From NCBI RefSeq assembly GCF_017696075.1, contig NZ_JAAORI010000003.1, forward strand, positions 682,001-746,000: a stretch of 64,000 bases of DNA. The letters are read 5' to 3'. The stretch is from Prochlorococcus marinus XMU1411 (lineage in GTDB: Bacteria; Cyanobacteriota; Cyanobacteriia; PCC-6307; Cyanobiaceae). Shown piece by piece: positions 30,968-41,955 of the stretch (within the stretch, counting starts at the first letter, position 1; each line of letters opens with the position of its first letter). Under the pieces are notes generated by a model, which had not been told where the DNA came from, ran no database searches, and saw nothing but the letters and a program-made list of their open reading frames with translations. The translations under genes and the position numbers were made by a program.

Positions 30968-33496
30968 CTAGAAGTTTGCACTTGCTAACTCTTGAGGAGA
31001 TTCTTCAGAGGAAATATTAATTTTAACTTTTTTATTATCATCTATATCAACTAATGCTTTATCTCCATCTTTTATTCTTCCAGAGAGGACTTCTTCAGCC
31101 AAGCTGTCCTCTAACAAGCGCATAACGGCCCTTCTTAAAGGTCTTGCTCCATAAGAAGGATTATAGCCTTCTTCAACAAGTCTCTCTTTGAAAGCATCTG
31201 TTACTGCTAATTTAATTCCCTTATCTTGTAATCTTGCAAAAACTTCTTGTAACATAATTTCAGCTATTTCTTTAACCTCATTTTTAGATAATTGCCTGAA
31301 TACTATTATTTCATCGAGTCTATTTAAAAATTCAGGTCTAAAGTATTGCTTTAGTTCTTCATTAACTAAAGATTTGATTCTATTGTATTGGCTATCTTCA
31401 ACAGAATCGCCTGAAAACTCAAAGCCTAATCCACCGCCTCCTTTCTCTATAACTTTTGAACCAATATTAGAGGTCATTATTAATAAAGTATTTTTAAAGT
31501 CAACAGTTCTACCCTTGGAATCTGTTAATCTACCGTCCTCAAGAAGTTGCAATAATAAATTAAATACATCTGGATGAGCTTTTTCTACTTCATCAAATAA
31601 AACAACAGTATAAGGTCTTCTTCTAACAGCTTCAGTAAGTTGACCGCCTTCATTAAAACCAACATATCCTGGAGGCGAACCTATAAGTTTACTAACAGTA
31701 TGTCTCTCCATAAATTCTGACATATCTAACCTGATCATTGCTTCTTCACTACCGAAGAAATATGAAGCTAAAGATTTAGTCAATTCAGTTTTACCTACAC
31801 CAGTAGGACCTGAAAAGATAAAACTTGCGATAGGTCTATTAGGATTTTTCAAACCAACTCTTGCTCTTCTAATAGCTCTAGAAACGGCTTTTACAGCTTC
31901 ATCTTGTCCAATTAATCTTTGGTGAAGAGTTTCTTCCATATTGAGGAGCTTAACCGATTCAGTTTCTGTTAATTTTTGAACTGGCACACCGGTCCAAGAT
32001 GCAACAATATGTGCTACGTCCTCTTCACTCACCATAGGGCTTTGTAAGAGTTTTGAATTATTCTTTTCTGAGCTTTTATCAATAGTAGATTCATCCTCAT
32101 TTGTGGATTCTTTTTTATTTTCAAGAACTTCTTTAATTTTTGCAGACAATTCCATCTCCTGTTCTCTTAATTGACCAGCTTGATCAAAGTTTTGGTCTCT
32201 TACAGATTCTTCTTTTTTCTTTTGAATTTGTCTTAGTTCCTTATCTATTTTTTTAGCTTCGGGTGGAAGTTTAGAGTTTATTAAGCGGACTCTACTTCCT
32301 GCTTCATCAATAAGGTCTATTGCTTTATCTGGCAAAAATCTATCAGATATATATCGATCTCCTAAGTGAGCCGCAGCTTCTAAAGCATCATCAGTAATTT
32401 TGAGGCGATGATGTTGCTCATAACGTTCTCGGAGACCTTTTAAAATTTCTATTGTGTCTTCAATAGATGGCTCACCAACCATTACTGGTTGGAATCTCCT
32501 CTCCAGAGCAGCATCTCTTTCAATATGTTTTCTATATTCATCAAGTGTAGTTGCTCCTATGCATTGAAGTTCACCTCGGGCTAAAGCTGGTTTAAGAATA
32601 TTTGCTGCATCAATAGCACCTTCAGCTGCTCCAGCGCCAATTAAAGTATGTACTTCATCTATAACAAGTATTACATTACCTGCAGATTTAATTTCTTCCA
32701 TTATCTTCTTTAACCTTTCTTCAAATTCTCCCCTATATTTTGTTCCGGCAACCAAAAGTCCAATATCTAACGTCAAAACTCTTTTATCTTCAAGTATGTC
32801 AGGAATGTCTCCAAGCTGTATCCTTTGAGCTAAACCTTCAGCAATAGCTGTTTTCCCAACACCAGGTTCACCTATAAGAACGGGATTATTTTTAGTTCTT
32901 CTACCTAATATTTGTACCACACGGTCTATTTCAGAATAACGGCCAACAACTGGATCTAGTTTTGATTCACTAGCTAACTTTGTTAGATTTGTTCCAAATT
33001 CATCGAGAGTAGCTGTTTTTAAATTTCCCTTGCTTGAATTAGCTCCGCTACCCACTTCAGCTGTTTCCCCAAGCATCCTTATTACCTGAGTTCTTACTTT
33101 AGTGAGATCAATACTTAAATTTTCTAAAACTCTTGCAGCTACGCCCTCACCTTCCCTTATCAAACCTAATAAAAGATGTTCAGTCCCTATATAATTATGA
33201 CCTAATTGACGAGCTTCTTCTAATGACAATTCTAAAACTCTCTTAGCTCTAGGAGTAAAAGGTATTTCTACGGCCACAAATCCTGAACCTCGCCCAATTA
33301 TCTTTTCAACTTCTATTCTCGAATCTTTTAAATTAACACCAAGTGATTTAAGAACCTTTGCAGCAACACCTGTACCTTCTCCAATTAAACCTAATAAAAT
33401 TTGTTCAGTTCCAACAAAATTATGACCAAGCCTTCTCGCCTCCTCTTGAGCAAGCATGATGACTTTTATAGCCTTTTCTGTAAATCTTTCAAACAT
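30968..33496 (-). CDS. clpC: ATP-dependent Clp protease ATP-binding subunit ClpC
   Basis: This 842-residue class I Clp/Hsp100 ATPase unfolds proteins and feeds them to ClpP. It has the two N-terminal Clp repeats (about residues 1-145), the first AAA+ with [15 protein letters not shown], a middle region with a UVR-like helix ([20 protein letters not shown]), and the second AAA+ with [15 protein letters not shown]. The length and middle region indicate ClpC rather than ClpB (longer coiled domain) or ClpA. ClpC is the essential, constitutive form in cyanobacteria and chloroplasts. The 166-base upstream region separates it from rimI, also on the minus strand. Confidence 0.97.
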   Translation of the reverse strand: MFERFTEKAIKVIMLAQEEARRLGHNFVGTEQILLGLIGEGTGVAAKVLKSLGVNLKDSRIEVEKIIGRGSGFVAVEIPFTPRAKRVLELSLEEARQLGHNYIGTEHLLLGLIREGEGVAARVLENLSIDLTKVRTQVIRMLGETAEVGSGANSSKGNLKTATLDEFGTNLTKLASESKLDPVVGRYSEIDRVVQILGRRTKNNPVLIGEPGVGKTAIAEGLAQRIQLGDIPDILEDKRVLTLDIGLLVAGTKYRGEFEERLKKIMEEIKSAGNVILVIDEVHTLIGAGAAEGAIDAANILKPALARGELQCIGATTLDEYRKHIERDAALERRFQPVMVGEPSIEDTIEILKGLRERYEQHHRLKITDDALEAAAHLGDRYISDRFLPDKAIDLIDEAGSRVRLINSKLPPEAKKIDKELRQIQKKKEESVRDQNFDQAGQLREQEMELSAKIKEVLENKKESTNEDESTIDKSSEKNNSKLLQSPMVSEEDVAHIVASWTGVPVQKLTETESVKLLNMEETLHQRLIGQDEAVKAVSRAIRRARVGLKNPNRPIASFIFSGPTGVGKTELTKSLASYFFGSEEAMIRLDMSEFMERHTVSKLIGSPPGYVGFNEGGQLTEAVRRRPYTVVLFDEVEKAHPDVFNLLLQLLEDGRLTDSKGRTVDFKNTLLIMTSNIGSKVIEKGGGGLGFEFSGDSVEDSQYNRIKSLVNEELKQYFRPEFLNRLDEIIVFRQLSKNEVKEIAEIMLQEVFARLQDKGIKLAVTDAFKERLVEEGYNPSYGARPLRRAVMRLLEDSLAEEVLSGRIKDGDKALVDIDDNKKVKINISSEESPQELASANF

Positions 33497-33662
33497 CAGG
33501 GGTTTAGATTTCTACTAATAACCTACCAGTAATATGTAAATTTTGTGTTCAGAATGAGCTTTTGTGAATACCTAAAAATAAATTTTATTGAATTAAATTT
33601 AACTTTTTTAGTGATATAGCAACAAATTATAGTAATTTCAAGCATTCTGGTTATCCGAACAA

Positions 33663-34115
33663 TTAAATTTTTAATTCTTTACTTGTTAAATTTTTTTCTT
33701 TTAAGAGAGCATCTGAACCGTCTTTATAATAGTTTTTTCTTATTCCCACAGTAGAAAAATCAAAACGACTATAAAATTGCTTAGCTTTAACATTTTTATG
33801 AGAGACTTCTAAAAATAATTTATTTATACTTAACTTCTTACACTCTTTTATTAAATTTCTCATAAGGTAAGAGCCAAAACCTTTTTTCCTATATTCTTCA
33901 TTTATTGCAAAAAAATTAATTTGAGCTTCATCAATAACCACATGAAAAACGCATATTCCTATTACTAAATTCGAAAGTAATAACCCAAAGACCCTTATAC
34001 CCTCTTTACTAAGTTCGTTAGACCATTGCGTTTTGCTCCACAAAGAAATCGTATTTGAATCAAATTCATAACATAAATCAATATCTTTCTCATTCATGTG
34101 TTTAATGGATATCAT
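33663..34115 (-). CDS. rimI: GNAT N-acetyltransferase, RimI-like
   Basis: This 150-residue GNAT protein has the acetyl-CoA loop EEYRKKGFGSYLMRNLIKE (about residues 73-91, the R/Q-x-x-G-x-G/A pattern). A later FYSRFDFSTVGIRKNYY segment matches the RimI signature that modifies the N-terminal Ala of ribosomal protein S18. INFFAINEE, the beta-4 strand, is also RimI-like. Other GNAT substrates cannot be excluded. It is divergent from lysA over 93 bases. Confidence 0.85.
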   Translation of the reverse strand: MISIKHMNEKDIDLCYEFDSNTISLWSKTQWSNELSKEGIRVFGLLLSNLVIGICVFHVVIDEAQINFFAINEEYRKKGFGSYLMRNLIKECKKLSINKLFLEVSHKNVKAKQFYSRFDFSTVGIRKNYYKDGSDALLKEKNLTSKELKI

Positions 34116-34208
34116 TTTATAATGAAAATGTATTCAAAAAATTCGTAATTAACAGTCATTATAAAATATGACGAATTAGAATCATCCTTCTTAAATTAAA
34201 AATATCTC

Positions 34209-35582
34209 ATGGAAGAAAAAAAATCCTTTTTAAAACAAAAGATAGACCTCAGTAGTCCTAATAAAAATATTGTACCCATTACTACAGCCATCGGAAATGA
34301 TGGGAAGTTATCAGTTGGCGGATGTTCTATTGAAGAATTAGTTAAAAAATACGATTCTCCTCTTTATATTTTAGATGAAACCACTTTAAGGAACTCATGT
34401 AGAGCATATAAACAAGCATTAGAAAAATATTACCCAGGGAAATCACTCCCGATATATGCCTCCAAAGCAAATAGTTCTATTTTTATGAGTAACCTTGTTT
34501 CCTCAGAAGGTTTAGGACTTGATGCAGTTTCAGAAGGAGAACTATTAACGGCTCTAAAAGGTGGAGTTCCGAATGAGAAAATTGTTTTTCATGGAAACAA
34601 TAAATCAGACAAAGAAATAGAGTTTGCTGTTAAAAATAATATTCAAGTAATTGTAGATAATGATTATGATTTAGAAAGATTAGAAGAACTTTCAAATGAA
34701 TTTGATCGTGACATAGATATAATGATTCGCTTTACTCCTGGAATAGAATGCCATACACATGAATACATAAGGACAGGATCATTTGATAGCAAATTTGGTT
34801 TCGGTATTGAATATTTAAATATTTTATTTGCCAGAATCAATGAAACAAAACATCTAAAATTAAAAGGATTGCATGCTCATATTGGTTCCCAGATTTTTGA
34901 ATTAGAACCTCATAATGATCTTGGAGGAATAATGATAAATGTTATTTTAGAAGCTAAAAAATTTGGTCATAATATTCAACAATTGAATGTAGGCGGGGGT
35001 TTAGGTATCAAATATACAGAAAATGACACCCCCCCTTCAATTGATGAATGGGTAAAAACAATTTCCAGGTCAGTAATGGAAGCTTGTAAAAAACACAATT
35101 TAGATTTGCCTATATTGATGTGTGAGCCAGGAAGATCGATTGTATCAACAGCAGGAATAACAATATACAAAATTGGGGCTTTTAAAGAAATACCTGGGAT
35201 AAGAACTTATTTATCTGTCGATGGTGGTATGAGTGATAATCCAAGACCAATAACATACCAATCAAATTATTCTGCATGCTTAGTAAGTAATCCCTTTAAT
35301 TTAGATTCCAAAAAAAAATATACTATTGCTGGCAAGCATTGCGAATCAGGAGATGTGTTGTTTAAGGAGATAGAACTAGCAGATTGCAAAACAGGAGATC
35401 TAATATGTGTGTTTGGTACGGGAGCATATAACAACTCAATGAGTTCCAACTATAATAGAATTCCTAGACCTGCTGCTCTTTTAGTTTGTGATGGTGAAGC
35501 AGAATTAATTCAAAAGAGAGAAAGTCCTTTTGATCTTTTAAAATATGATGTTTTGCCTGATCGCTTTATTAAACAAAATTAG
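34209..35582 (+). CDS. lysA: Diaminopimelate decarboxylase
   Basis: This 457-residue fold-type III PLP enzyme converts meso-diaminopimelate to lysine. The PLP Lys is in YASKANSSIF (about residues 83-92). GGGLGIKY and CEPGRSIV bind the PLP phosphate, and CESGDVLF carries the conserved substrate-side Cys. An FGTGAYNNSMSSNYN segment near the C-terminus is also typical. The leader of about 15 residues is Lys-rich and unremarkable. It heads a plus-strand run lysA-cdaA-uppS-bioB-trhO-hypothetical with gaps of 28, 3, 5, minus 4 and 11 bases. Confidence 0.97.
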   Translation: MEEKKSFLKQKIDLSSPNKNIVPITTAIGNDGKLSVGGCSIEELVKKYDSPLYILDETTLRNSCRAYKQALEKYYPGKSLPIYASKANSSIFMSNLVSSEGLGLDAVSEGELLTALKGGVPNEKIVFHGNNKSDKEIEFAVKNNIQVIVDNDYDLERLEELSNEFDRDIDIMIRFTPGIECHTHEYIRTGSFDSKFGFGIEYLNILFARINETKHLKLKGLHAHIGSQIFELEPHNDLGGIMINVILEAKKFGHNIQQLNVGGGLGIKYTENDTPPSIDEWVKTISRSVMEACKKHNLDLPILMCEPGRSIVSTAGITIYKIGAFKEIPGIRTYLSVDGGMSDNPRPITYQSNYSACLVSNPFNLDSKKKYTIAGKHCESGDVLFKEIELADCKTGDLICVFGTGAYNNSMSSNYNRIPRPAALLVCDGEAELIQKRESPFDLLKYDVLPDRFIKQN

Positions 35583-35610
35583 GTACATTTAAATTAATTT
35601 TGTTTTTAAT

Positions 35611-36519
35611 GTGAATTTTTGGGGGATTATAAATTTAAAACTTTTATTAGATGTTTTATTTGCTGTTGGTTTTGGACTTTTGTTATTCTCTAGAGTAAAA
35701 GAGCAAAGGACTTTATGGCTTTTAAGAGGATATTTGTTTTTAGTTTCCTCCGCATGGTTTATACAAAGATATGCCTTTCTTCCACTAACATCAAAATTAA
35801 TTGATGCAGTGGTCCTCGCTTGCTCACTCTCCTTAGCAATCCTTTGGCAAGGAGAGCTAAGAAGATTAATGGAGTTATTAGGCACTGGCAGGCTAGCTGT
35901 ATTACTAGGGAATCCACCTAAGGAATTTAGAGCAACTTCAACAACTATTACTCAGCTAGTTGATACTGCAGGTAAACTTTCTCAAAATAGAAGAGGTGCT
36001 TTAATAGTTGTCGATTTAGGGAGTGATTTAAGGCCTGAAGATTTTTTATATTCTGGCACAAATATTGAGGCAAAATTGTCAACTGACCTTTTAATAAATC
36101 TTTTTGCTACGGATACACCGTTGCACGATGGAGCAGTACTTGTGAAAGGGAACAAAATAATATCAGCTGGTGTAATACTCCCCTTATCAAGGCAAGGAAT
36201 TAGTAGATACGGAACAAGACATTTGGCTGCATTAGGAATTACAGAGAGATTTGACAGATGTATTTGTATTGTTGTTTCTGAAGAGACAGGTACGTTATCC
36301 TTAGCGAACCAAGGAAAACTGGAAAGACCTATTACAAGCAGTCGTTTGCAAGAACTTCTCGTAAATTTAATTGGCAATCAAAACTCTATAGGAACAACTA
36401 AATCAACTTTAAGTAAAAATGCCTTATCCCAAAACACAAACTCAAGTGATAACATTATCAGTGATATCAATGAAAATGAGTCCAATAAATCAGAAATCTT
36501 TACTCACAAAAAGGATTAA
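35611..36519 (+). CDS. cdaA: Membrane diadenylate cyclase (CdaA family)
   Basis: This 302-residue protein has three hydrophobic segments (about residues 10-27, 38-55 and 62-80) followed by a DisA_N domain that joins two ATP to make cyclic di-AMP. The catalytic DGA is at 173-175 in DTPLHDGAVLV. The second conserved motif, usually RHR, reads R203-H-L205 in GTRHLAALGI. The gene begins with GTG; no in-frame ATG lies near, and the reading frame upstream is closed. The C-terminal 45 residues are Asn/Ser-rich and probably disordered. It lies between lysA and uppS. c-di-AMP typically governs potassium and osmotic balance; in cyanobacteria a night-survival role has been reported. Confidence 0.92.
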   Translation: MNFWGIINLKLLLDVLFAVGFGLLLFSRVKEQRTLWLLRGYLFLVSSAWFIQRYAFLPLTSKLIDAVVLACSLSLAILWQGELRRLMELLGTGRLAVLLGNPPKEFRATSTTITQLVDTAGKLSQNRRGALIVVDLGSDLRPEDFLYSGTNIEAKLSTDLLINLFATDTPLHDGAVLVKGNKIISAGVILPLSRQGISRYGTRHLAALGITERFDRCICIVVSEETGTLSLANQGKLERPITSSRLQELLVNLIGNQNSIGTTKSTLSKNALSQNTNSSDNIISDINENESNKSEIFTHKKD

Positions 36520-36522
36520 CTA

Positions 36523-37326
36523 ATGAATTTAGAAAAAGTAATAGACGATAAAATTAGTCACTTATTGATGAAAATAGATAAACAAAAATTGCCCAAACAT
36601 GTAGCAATAATTATGGACGGCAATGGGAGATGGGCCACTAGAAAAGGTTTGCCCCGATCATTTGGACATAAACAAGGCGTTAGTGTGTTAAAAAAAATTC
36701 TCAAAGCTGCAAAAAATTTAGGTTGTAAAGTAATTACTGTTTACGCTTTTTCAACTGAGAATTGGACAAGACCAACAAAAGAAGTTGATTTTCTTATAAA
36801 TCTTTTTAGCGAAGTTTTAAAAAATGAAATTAAAGAGATACATGAAGAATCAACAAAAATAAAATTTATTGGAGATTTAACTCCTTTCCCAAAAAATTTA
36901 AAAGAAATAATCTCTAGTTCAGAATCACTTACTAAAAACAACAATAAATTTTTATTCAATGTATGTGTTAATTACGGAGGGAGACAAGAAATAGTAAAAG
37001 TTGCAAAAGAATTAGCATTAAAATCTTCTGCTGGGGAAATAAAACCAAGTGAAATTAATGAAGAATTATTTAATTCAGAGCTATTAACTGGAGGGATTAA
37101 GGATCCAGAATTACTAATAAGAACTAGTGGCGAAAAAAGGATAAGTAATTTTTTATTATGGCAATTAGCATATTCAGAAATTTATATATCTGACGTACTT
37201 TGGCCAGAGTTTAATGAGCAAGAATTTCTTAAAGCAATAATTGATTACCAATCAAGAAATAGACGTTTCGGCGGTATAGAATCATTACCAAATGAATCTT
37301 TTGAAGATTCTCAATATTCTTCCTAA
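36523..37326 (+). CDS. uppS: Isoprenyl transferase (undecaprenyl diphosphate synthase)
   Basis: This 267-residue cis-prenyltransferase extends farnesyl diphosphate to the C55 carrier used for peptidoglycan and surface polysaccharides. The catalytic Asp and diphosphate site are in [13 protein letters not shown] (about residues 30-42). FSTENWTRP (about 80-88) and the C-terminal [15 protein letters not shown] and VLWPEF match family blocks. It follows cdaA by 3 bases, a neighbour order common in cyanobacteria. Product length is not readable from motifs. Confidence 0.96.
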   Translation: MNLEKVIDDKISHLLMKIDKQKLPKHVAIIMDGNGRWATRKGLPRSFGHKQGVSVLKKILKAAKNLGCKVITVYAFSTENWTRPTKEVDFLINLFSEVLKNEIKEIHEESTKIKFIGDLTPFPKNLKEIISSSESLTKNNNKFLFNVCVNYGGRQEIVKVAKELALKSSAGEIKPSEINEELFNSELLTGGIKDPELLIRTSGEKRISNFLLWQLAYSEIYISDVLWPEFNEQEFLKAIIDYQSRNRRFGGIESLPNESFEDSQYSS

Positions 37327-37331
37327 TAAAA

Positions 37332-38339
37332 ATGCCTAATTCGAATAATCAGTTATTAAAAGAAATTAGGTTCGATTGGAATAAAGAGGAGATTTTAGAA
37401 AAACTTAATATGCCTCTTATTGATTTAATGTGGGAATCACAAGCCGTTCATAGAAAATTTAACAAATACAACATTCAATTAGCATCATTGTTCAGCGTAA
37501 AAACTGGTGGATGTGAAGAAAATTGTTCGTACTGCAGCCAATCAATTTATAGTGCTAGCGAAATCAAAAGTCATCCACAATTTCAAGTTGAAGAGGTTTT
37601 AGCAAGAGCTCAAATAGCAAAAAATGAGGGTGCAGATAGGTTTTGTATGGGTTGGGCGTGGAGAGAAATTAGAGATGGAAAATCTTTTAATGCAATGCTA
37701 GAGATGGTTAGCGGTGTAAGAGATTTAGGGATGGAAGCATGTGTTACTGCTGGGATGCTTACAGAAGAACAAGCTTCCAGACTGGCTGATGCAGGTTTGA
37801 CCGCTTATAACCACAATCTTGATACAAGTCCTGAGTATTATAAAAATATTATTACGACTAGAACTTTTCAAGACAGACTAGATACTATCAAAAGAGTAAG
37901 GAATGCAGGAATAAATGTTTGTTGTGGAGGGATAATAGGATTGGGTGAAACTAATGGGGATAGAGCATCTCTTTTGGAAGTGCTTTCAAATATGAATCCA
38001 CACCCTGAAAGTGTTCCTATAAATTCATTAGTAGCTATTGAAGGTACTGGTTTAGAAGATAATAAAGAAATTGATTCTATTGAAATGATAAGGATGATAG
38101 CCACAGCAAGAATTCTTATGCCTAAAAGTAAAATAAGATTAAGTGCAGGGCGAGAAAAGCTTTCAAAAGAAGCCCAAATTTTATGTTTTCAATGTGGGGC
38201 AAATTCAATTTTTTATGGAGATGAGTTACTCACAACTTCAAATCCATCTTTTCAATCTGACAGAAAACTTCTTAAAGAGGTTGGAGTATCATTTAACAAA
38301 GATTTTGATACTTGTGAAAAAACATTATCTTCTTTATGA
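37332..38339 (+). CDS. bioB: Biotin synthase
   Basis: This 335-residue radical-SAM enzyme inserts sulfur into dethiobiotin. The CxxxCxxC motif that binds the [4Fe-4S] cluster is C61-EEN-C65-SY-C68. FCMGWAWRE (about residues 103-111) and [12 protein letters not shown] are typical BioB blocks, and the conserved Arg of the [2Fe-2S] site is in KIRLSAGRE. Length is normal. It starts 5 bases after uppS, and its stop overlaps the trhO start in an ATGA. Confidence 0.97.
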   Translation: MPNSNNQLLKEIRFDWNKEEILEKLNMPLIDLMWESQAVHRKFNKYNIQLASLFSVKTGGCEENCSYCSQSIYSASEIKSHPQFQVEEVLARAQIAKNEGADRFCMGWAWREIRDGKSFNAMLEMVSGVRDLGMEACVTAGMLTEEQASRLADAGLTAYNHNLDTSPEYYKNIITTRTFQDRLDTIKRVRNAGINVCCGGIIGLGETNGDRASLLEVLSNMNPHPESVPINSLVAIEGTGLEDNKEIDSIEMIRMIATARILMPKSKIRLSAGREKLSKEAQILCFQCGANSIFYGDELLTTSNPSFQSDRKLLKEVGVSFNKDFDTCEKTLSSL

Positions 38340-39268
38340 AAGGCAAAAATTATAAAATAGTTTCTCTTTACTCTTTCTTCCCATTTCAAGAAAACTTAAT
38401 TCTTGATTTAAAAAATAAATTATTAGAAATCGAAAATGAAAACGATCTTTCAGGTTTATTAATTTTTGCAAGTGAGGGCATTAATGGAACTATTTGTGCA
38501 GAGAAAAATGTAATTGATATTGTTATCAATTTACTTGACAAATATACAGATAATAGAAATTTGAATATTAAAATAAATTTTTCAAAAAAGAAAGTATTCA
38601 AAAAATTAAAAATAAAAATCAAGAAAGAAATAGTTACCATGGGTTGCCCTGAAATAAACCCTTCAGAAAATAATGGGACCTATATTGACTCAGCTGATTG
38701 GAATAAGTTAATCAAAAATCAAAATACAATAGTCATTGATACTAGAAATCATTATGAGGTTTCTTTAGGAACATTTCAGAATTCTATAAACCCAAATACA
38801 AGAAATTTTAGCGATTTCCCCAAGTGGGTAGATGATCATTTAGATACCCATTTAGAAAATAATGAGTCTACAAAAATAGCAATGTTTTGTACCGGAGGAA
38901 TAAGATGTGAAAAAGCTACTAGTTTGCTAAAAAAGAAAGGTTATAAAAATATTTATCACCTACGAGGCGGGATCCTTCAATACCTCCATGACATACCAAA
39001 AGAAGAAAACTTATTTGATGGTGAATGTTATGTTTTTGATAAAAGAGTTGCTTTAAATCATGAATTAGAAAAAGGCTCATACTCGATTTGCCATGCATGT
39101 GGAATGCCAGTTTCAATTCAAGATCAAAAAAGAAAAGAATATAGAAAGGGTATCCAATGTCATTTCTGCATAGATCAATTTAGTGATAATGATAGGAAAA
39201 GGTTTGAAGAAAGACAAAAACAGATCGACAGATTAAAAGTGGAAAATCATAAAATCTATCAGAACTAA
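38336..39268 (+). CDS. trhO: Rhodanese-domain tRNA uridine(34) hydroxylase
   Basis: This 310-residue protein of the YceA/TrhO family makes 5-hydroxyuridine at position 34 of certain tRNAs, using oxygen. The N-terminal acylphosphatase-like part includes ASEGINGT (about residues 44-51). The rhodanese domain has the active-site loop [10 protein letters not shown], with the catalytic Cys near residue 184. A C-terminal Cys-rich [10 protein letters not shown] and HFCIDQF pair resembles a small zinc site, as in longer family members. The start ATG overlaps the bioB stop by 4 bases, indicating translational coupling. Confidence 0.92.
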   Translation: MKGKNYKIVSLYSFFPFQENLILDLKNKLLEIENENDLSGLLIFASEGINGTICAEKNVIDIVINLLDKYTDNRNLNIKINFSKKKVFKKLKIKIKKEIVTMGCPEINPSENNGTYIDSADWNKLIKNQNTIVIDTRNHYEVSLGTFQNSINPNTRNFSDFPKWVDDHLDTHLENNESTKIAMFCTGGIRCEKATSLLKKKGYKNIYHLRGGILQYLHDIPKEENLFDGECYVFDKRVALNHELEKGSYSICHACGMPVSIQDQKRKEYRKGIQCHFCIDQFSDNDRKRFEERQKQIDRLKVENHKIYQN

Positions 39269-39279
39269 TTTTCAAAATC

Positions 39280-39780
39280 ATGAAAGTTGAAGAATTAGAA
39301 AAACTAGCAAGTAATATTGGATTATTAATTAAAATTCAAGTTAGAGAAACTCTCGGATTATGTTTCTTTAGAATCGTTATAGCAGAACAGAAAGATAACA
39401 TAATAAAGATTTGGGCCGAAATGAAAGGTTGGACTTTTTTAAATAAACAAGGTATTCAACTTGATACATTAAGAATCCTTAGTAAAGCTCCTGCCTTTGT
39501 TTCAGAATTAATATGGGCAACAACTATGGCTTGGGCAATTGAAAAAAAATCAAGCAACAAAGCAAGACTTTTAGCTATATTTGATAGTGAAGGATATAGT
39601 AAAAAACTTGTAAGATATTTCAAGTTAATAGGTTTCAAAATCGTTAAAGAAGTTGGTTCAAGCCCAGTAGATCTTTTATTAAGATTGGTCTGGGGAGGTG
39701 CAGGTACACTTATGAACGGGGATTGTATTTCCATATTGAAAAAACTTGAAAAGAAACTCTCTTTAATTAAAGAAAGTTAA
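39280..39780 (+). CDS. Conserved hypothetical protein
   Basis: This is a 166-residue soluble protein with no signal peptide. The first 50 residues contain beta-rich segments (FFRIVIAEQKDNIIKIWAEM). The middle has a helix around ATTMAWAIEKK, and the part YSKKLVRYFKLIGFKIVKEV resembles the final region of GNAT acetyltransferases, where an AFYxxxGF pattern is usual. A GNAT-like fold is a guess. It looks like a protein conserved in cyanobacteria and chloroplasts, but I cannot name it. Its stop overlaps the convergent lipA stop by 4 bases. Confidence 0.78.
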   Translation: MKVEELEKLASNIGLLIKIQVRETLGLCFFRIVIAEQKDNIIKIWAEMKGWTFLNKQGIQLDTLRILSKAPAFVSELIWATTMAWAIEKKSSNKARLLAIFDSEGYSKKLVRYFKLIGFKIVKEVGSSPVDLLLRLVWGGAGTLMNGDCISILKKLEKKLSLIKES

Positions 39781-40676
39781 CCCGCATGATAACTACTTCT
39801 AACTAAGGGGCCAGAAGATACTTTCTTGAATCCTAATTCCTTAGAGAAGCGATATAAGTATTCAAACTCTGATGGATCCCAATATTTCTTAACTGCCAAA
39901 TGATTTAATGAGGGCCTTAAATATTGGCCGATTGTAATTTGATCACAATCTATTTTTTTGAGATCATAAATTGTATTTTTTATTTCATCCAATGATTCCC
40001 CAAGACCTAACATAATGCCTGATTTAGTTTGAATATGAGGAGCAATATCTTTTGACTTTTTTAGTAAACCAAGGGATTTTTTGTAATTCGCACCTCTCCT
40101 AACTTCTTTTTGAAGTCTTTCAACAGTTTCAAGATTATGATTAAAACATATTGGATCTTTTTCTAAAATCATCTTCAATCTCTCAGTCTGAAGGTTATTA
40201 GTTTCATCAAAATTTTTTCCTCCACCCCATAAATCAGGAGTTAAAACCTCTATTTTTATTGTTGAATCAATTTTTCTAATCTCATTAATTGTAGATATAA
40301 ATAAATTTGCACCATGATCAGGGAGATCGTCTCTAGCTACAGATGTCAAAACAACATATTTCAAATTCAATACTTTCACTGCTTCAGCGACTTGAGTACA
40401 TTCATCAATATTAATAGAACTAGGTCTACCTTTATTTACCTGACAAAAAGCACAGGAACGAGAACATATGGATCCACCCAGTAAGAAAGTGGCTGTTCCT
40501 GAGGCATAACATTCTGCTCTATTTGGACATCTTGCTTCTTCACAAATAGTATGAATATTTGATTTTTTGATGAGTGTTTGTATTCTTTCGAATTCTGAAG
40601 CTTTACTAATAGGAAATTTAATCCAAGAGGGAAGTCTTAGGATTTTTTCTTTCTTGATTAGATTATTTTCTCTCAT
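39777..40676 (-). CDS. lipA: Lipoyl synthase
   Basis: This 299-residue radical-SAM enzyme inserts two sulfurs into octanoylated lipoyl domains of pyruvate dehydrogenase and the glycine cleavage H protein. The auxiliary-cluster motif is C45-EEAR-C50-PNRAE-C56. The radical-SAM CxxxCxxC is C71-SRS-C75-AF-C78. The conserved C-terminal RSSYHAG supplies the Ser ligand of the auxiliary cluster. Cyanobacteria often have two lipA genes; which one this is cannot be judged here. It follows recR by 3 bases. Confidence 0.96.
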   Translation of the reverse strand: MRENNLIKKEKILRLPSWIKFPISKASEFERIQTLIKKSNIHTICEEARCPNRAECYASGTATFLLGGSICSRSCAFCQVNKGRPSSINIDECTQVAEAVKVLNLKYVVLTSVARDDLPDHGANLFISTINEIRKIDSTIKIEVLTPDLWGGGKNFDETNNLQTERLKMILEKDPICFNHNLETVERLQKEVRRGANYKKSLGLLKKSKDIAPHIQTKSGIMLGLGESLDEIKNTIYDLKKIDCDQITIGQYLRPSLNHLAVKKYWDPSEFEYLYRFSKELGFKKVSSGPLVRSSYHAG

Positions 40677-40679
40677 TGT

Positions 40680-41285
40680 CTAATTTAGTTTTGTTCTTCC
40701 TTCTAAAGCCCTTGCAAGTGTAACTTCATCCACATATTCAAGTTCACTACCCATTGGAAGGCCATATGCAATCCTTGTAACTTTAGTAAAAGGGGCTAAC
40801 AATTTTCCAATATAAAGACTTGTTGTATCTCCCTCAACACTGGGGGTCAACGCCAATATGATCTCATCTATTTCAGACTTACTAACTCTTTCTACCAAGC
40901 TTCTTATTTCTAAGAGTTCGGGGCCAACAGAATCCATTGGGGATATTAAACCACCAATAACGTGGTAAACACCTTTAAATTCTCTTGCGCGCTCCAAAGC
41001 AAGCAAATCTTTAGTTTCTGCAACTACACAGATTAGTTTTTGATTTCTTTCAATATTTTTACAAATTTCACATTCATCTTCTGAAGTCAAATTGAAACAT
41101 TTTTTGCAACGACCAACATTACTATGTGCTTCTAACAAAGCCTTTGAAAAATCTCTTATTGTACTTTCAGGTTGTTTTAAAATAAACAGGGCTAATCGTT
41201 GTGCTGTTCTTGGACCAATCCCTGGGAATTTCTCAAAATGACCAATTAATTTTGAAAGCGGTTTGGTATAAGTAATCAAAATCAA
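40680..41285 (-). CDS. recR: Recombination mediator protein RecR
   Basis: This 201-residue RecR works with RecF and RecO to load RecA on gapped DNA. The N-terminal helix-hairpin-helix ([13 protein letters not shown], about residues 20-32), a four-Cys zinc finger ([16 protein letters not shown]), and the Toprim domain starting at [11 protein letters not shown] are all in the usual order. Length is normal. The window also encodes RecB, RecC and RecD, so both presynaptic pathways are represented. Confidence 0.97.
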   Translation of the reverse strand: MILITYTKPLSKLIGHFEKFPGIGPRTAQRLALFILKQPESTIRDFSKALLEAHSNVGRCKKCFNLTSEDECEICKNIERNQKLICVVAETKDLLALERAREFKGVYHVIGGLISPMDSVGPELLEIRSLVERVSKSEIDEIILALTPSVEGDTTSLYIGKLLAPFTKVTRIAYGLPMGSELEYVDEVTLARALEGRTKLN

Positions 41286-41382
41286 ACTATTTCTAGGGAT
41301 AATTTAGACGCAAAATTCTGAATTGCCATAATTGTTTGCTTTTAATGTCTTATTATGTTTTTAGTTAGTAATTTCAAACAAA

Positions 41383-41940
41383 ATGAAAAATATTAAATTT
41401 AACCCTTTCAAATATTTATTTTTGATTTTTTTGTGTTTAACACTTAGTGCTTGTAGTGGCGGACTAAATGCGGGATTAGAAGCTTATCAAAGTCCAGATG
41501 GAAGATATGCCTTTTTGTATCCAACAGGATGGACAAGAGTAAAAGTCGATGGAGGACCTGAAATTATTTATCATGATCTAATAAATAGTAATGAGACTTT
41601 AAGTTTAGTTATTTCTAATGTAAATAAAGAGATTCAATTAGAGCAATTAGGAAGCCCAAGTGAAGTAGGCCAAACATTAATTGATAAAGTCATTGCTCCA
41701 GAAGGTTCAGGTAGAGAGGTAAAACTTATAAATACCAATAAGAGAGAGGCATCTAATCATATCTTCTATGATTTAGAGTATGAATTAAATTTAAATGAAA
41801 AGGCCAGACACGAATTAGCTACTGTTGTAATTGATAGAGGAACACTTTACACTTTTGCCGTGGGAACTAATGAAGAGAGATGGAATAAAGTTGACGGTAT
41901 GTTTAATAATGTAATTGAATCATTTAACTTTTTAATATAG
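41383..41940 (+). CDS. PsbP-like photosystem II lipoprotein (CyanoP)
   Basis: This 185-residue protein has a lipoprotein signal peptide: a basic start, a hydrophobic core and a lipobox LSAC with the lipidated Cys near residue 24. The mature part matches the PsbP fold, with the early motif SPDGRYAFLYPTGWTRV (about residues 37-53) and a late YTFAVGTNEERWNKV. Cyanobacterial PsbP (CyanoP) sits on the lumenal side and is associated with photosystem II assembly. It stands alone between recR (divergent) and the convergent ABC exporter gene. Confidence 0.9.
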   Translation: MKNIKFNPFKYLFLIFLCLTLSACSGGLNAGLEAYQSPDGRYAFLYPTGWTRVKVDGGPEIIYHDLINSNETLSLVISNVNKEIQLEQLGSPSEVGQTLIDKVIAPEGSGREVKLINTNKREASNHIFYDLEYELNLNEKARHELATVVIDRGTLYTFAVGTNEERWNKVDGMFNNVIESFNFLI

Positions 41941-41955
41941 TTTAGAAATTCTATA

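Noticed and set aside
34155-34172. GTCAT ... ATGAC repeat between rimI and lysA
   Set aside because: A 5-bp stem with alternative pairings; too weak to call an operator.
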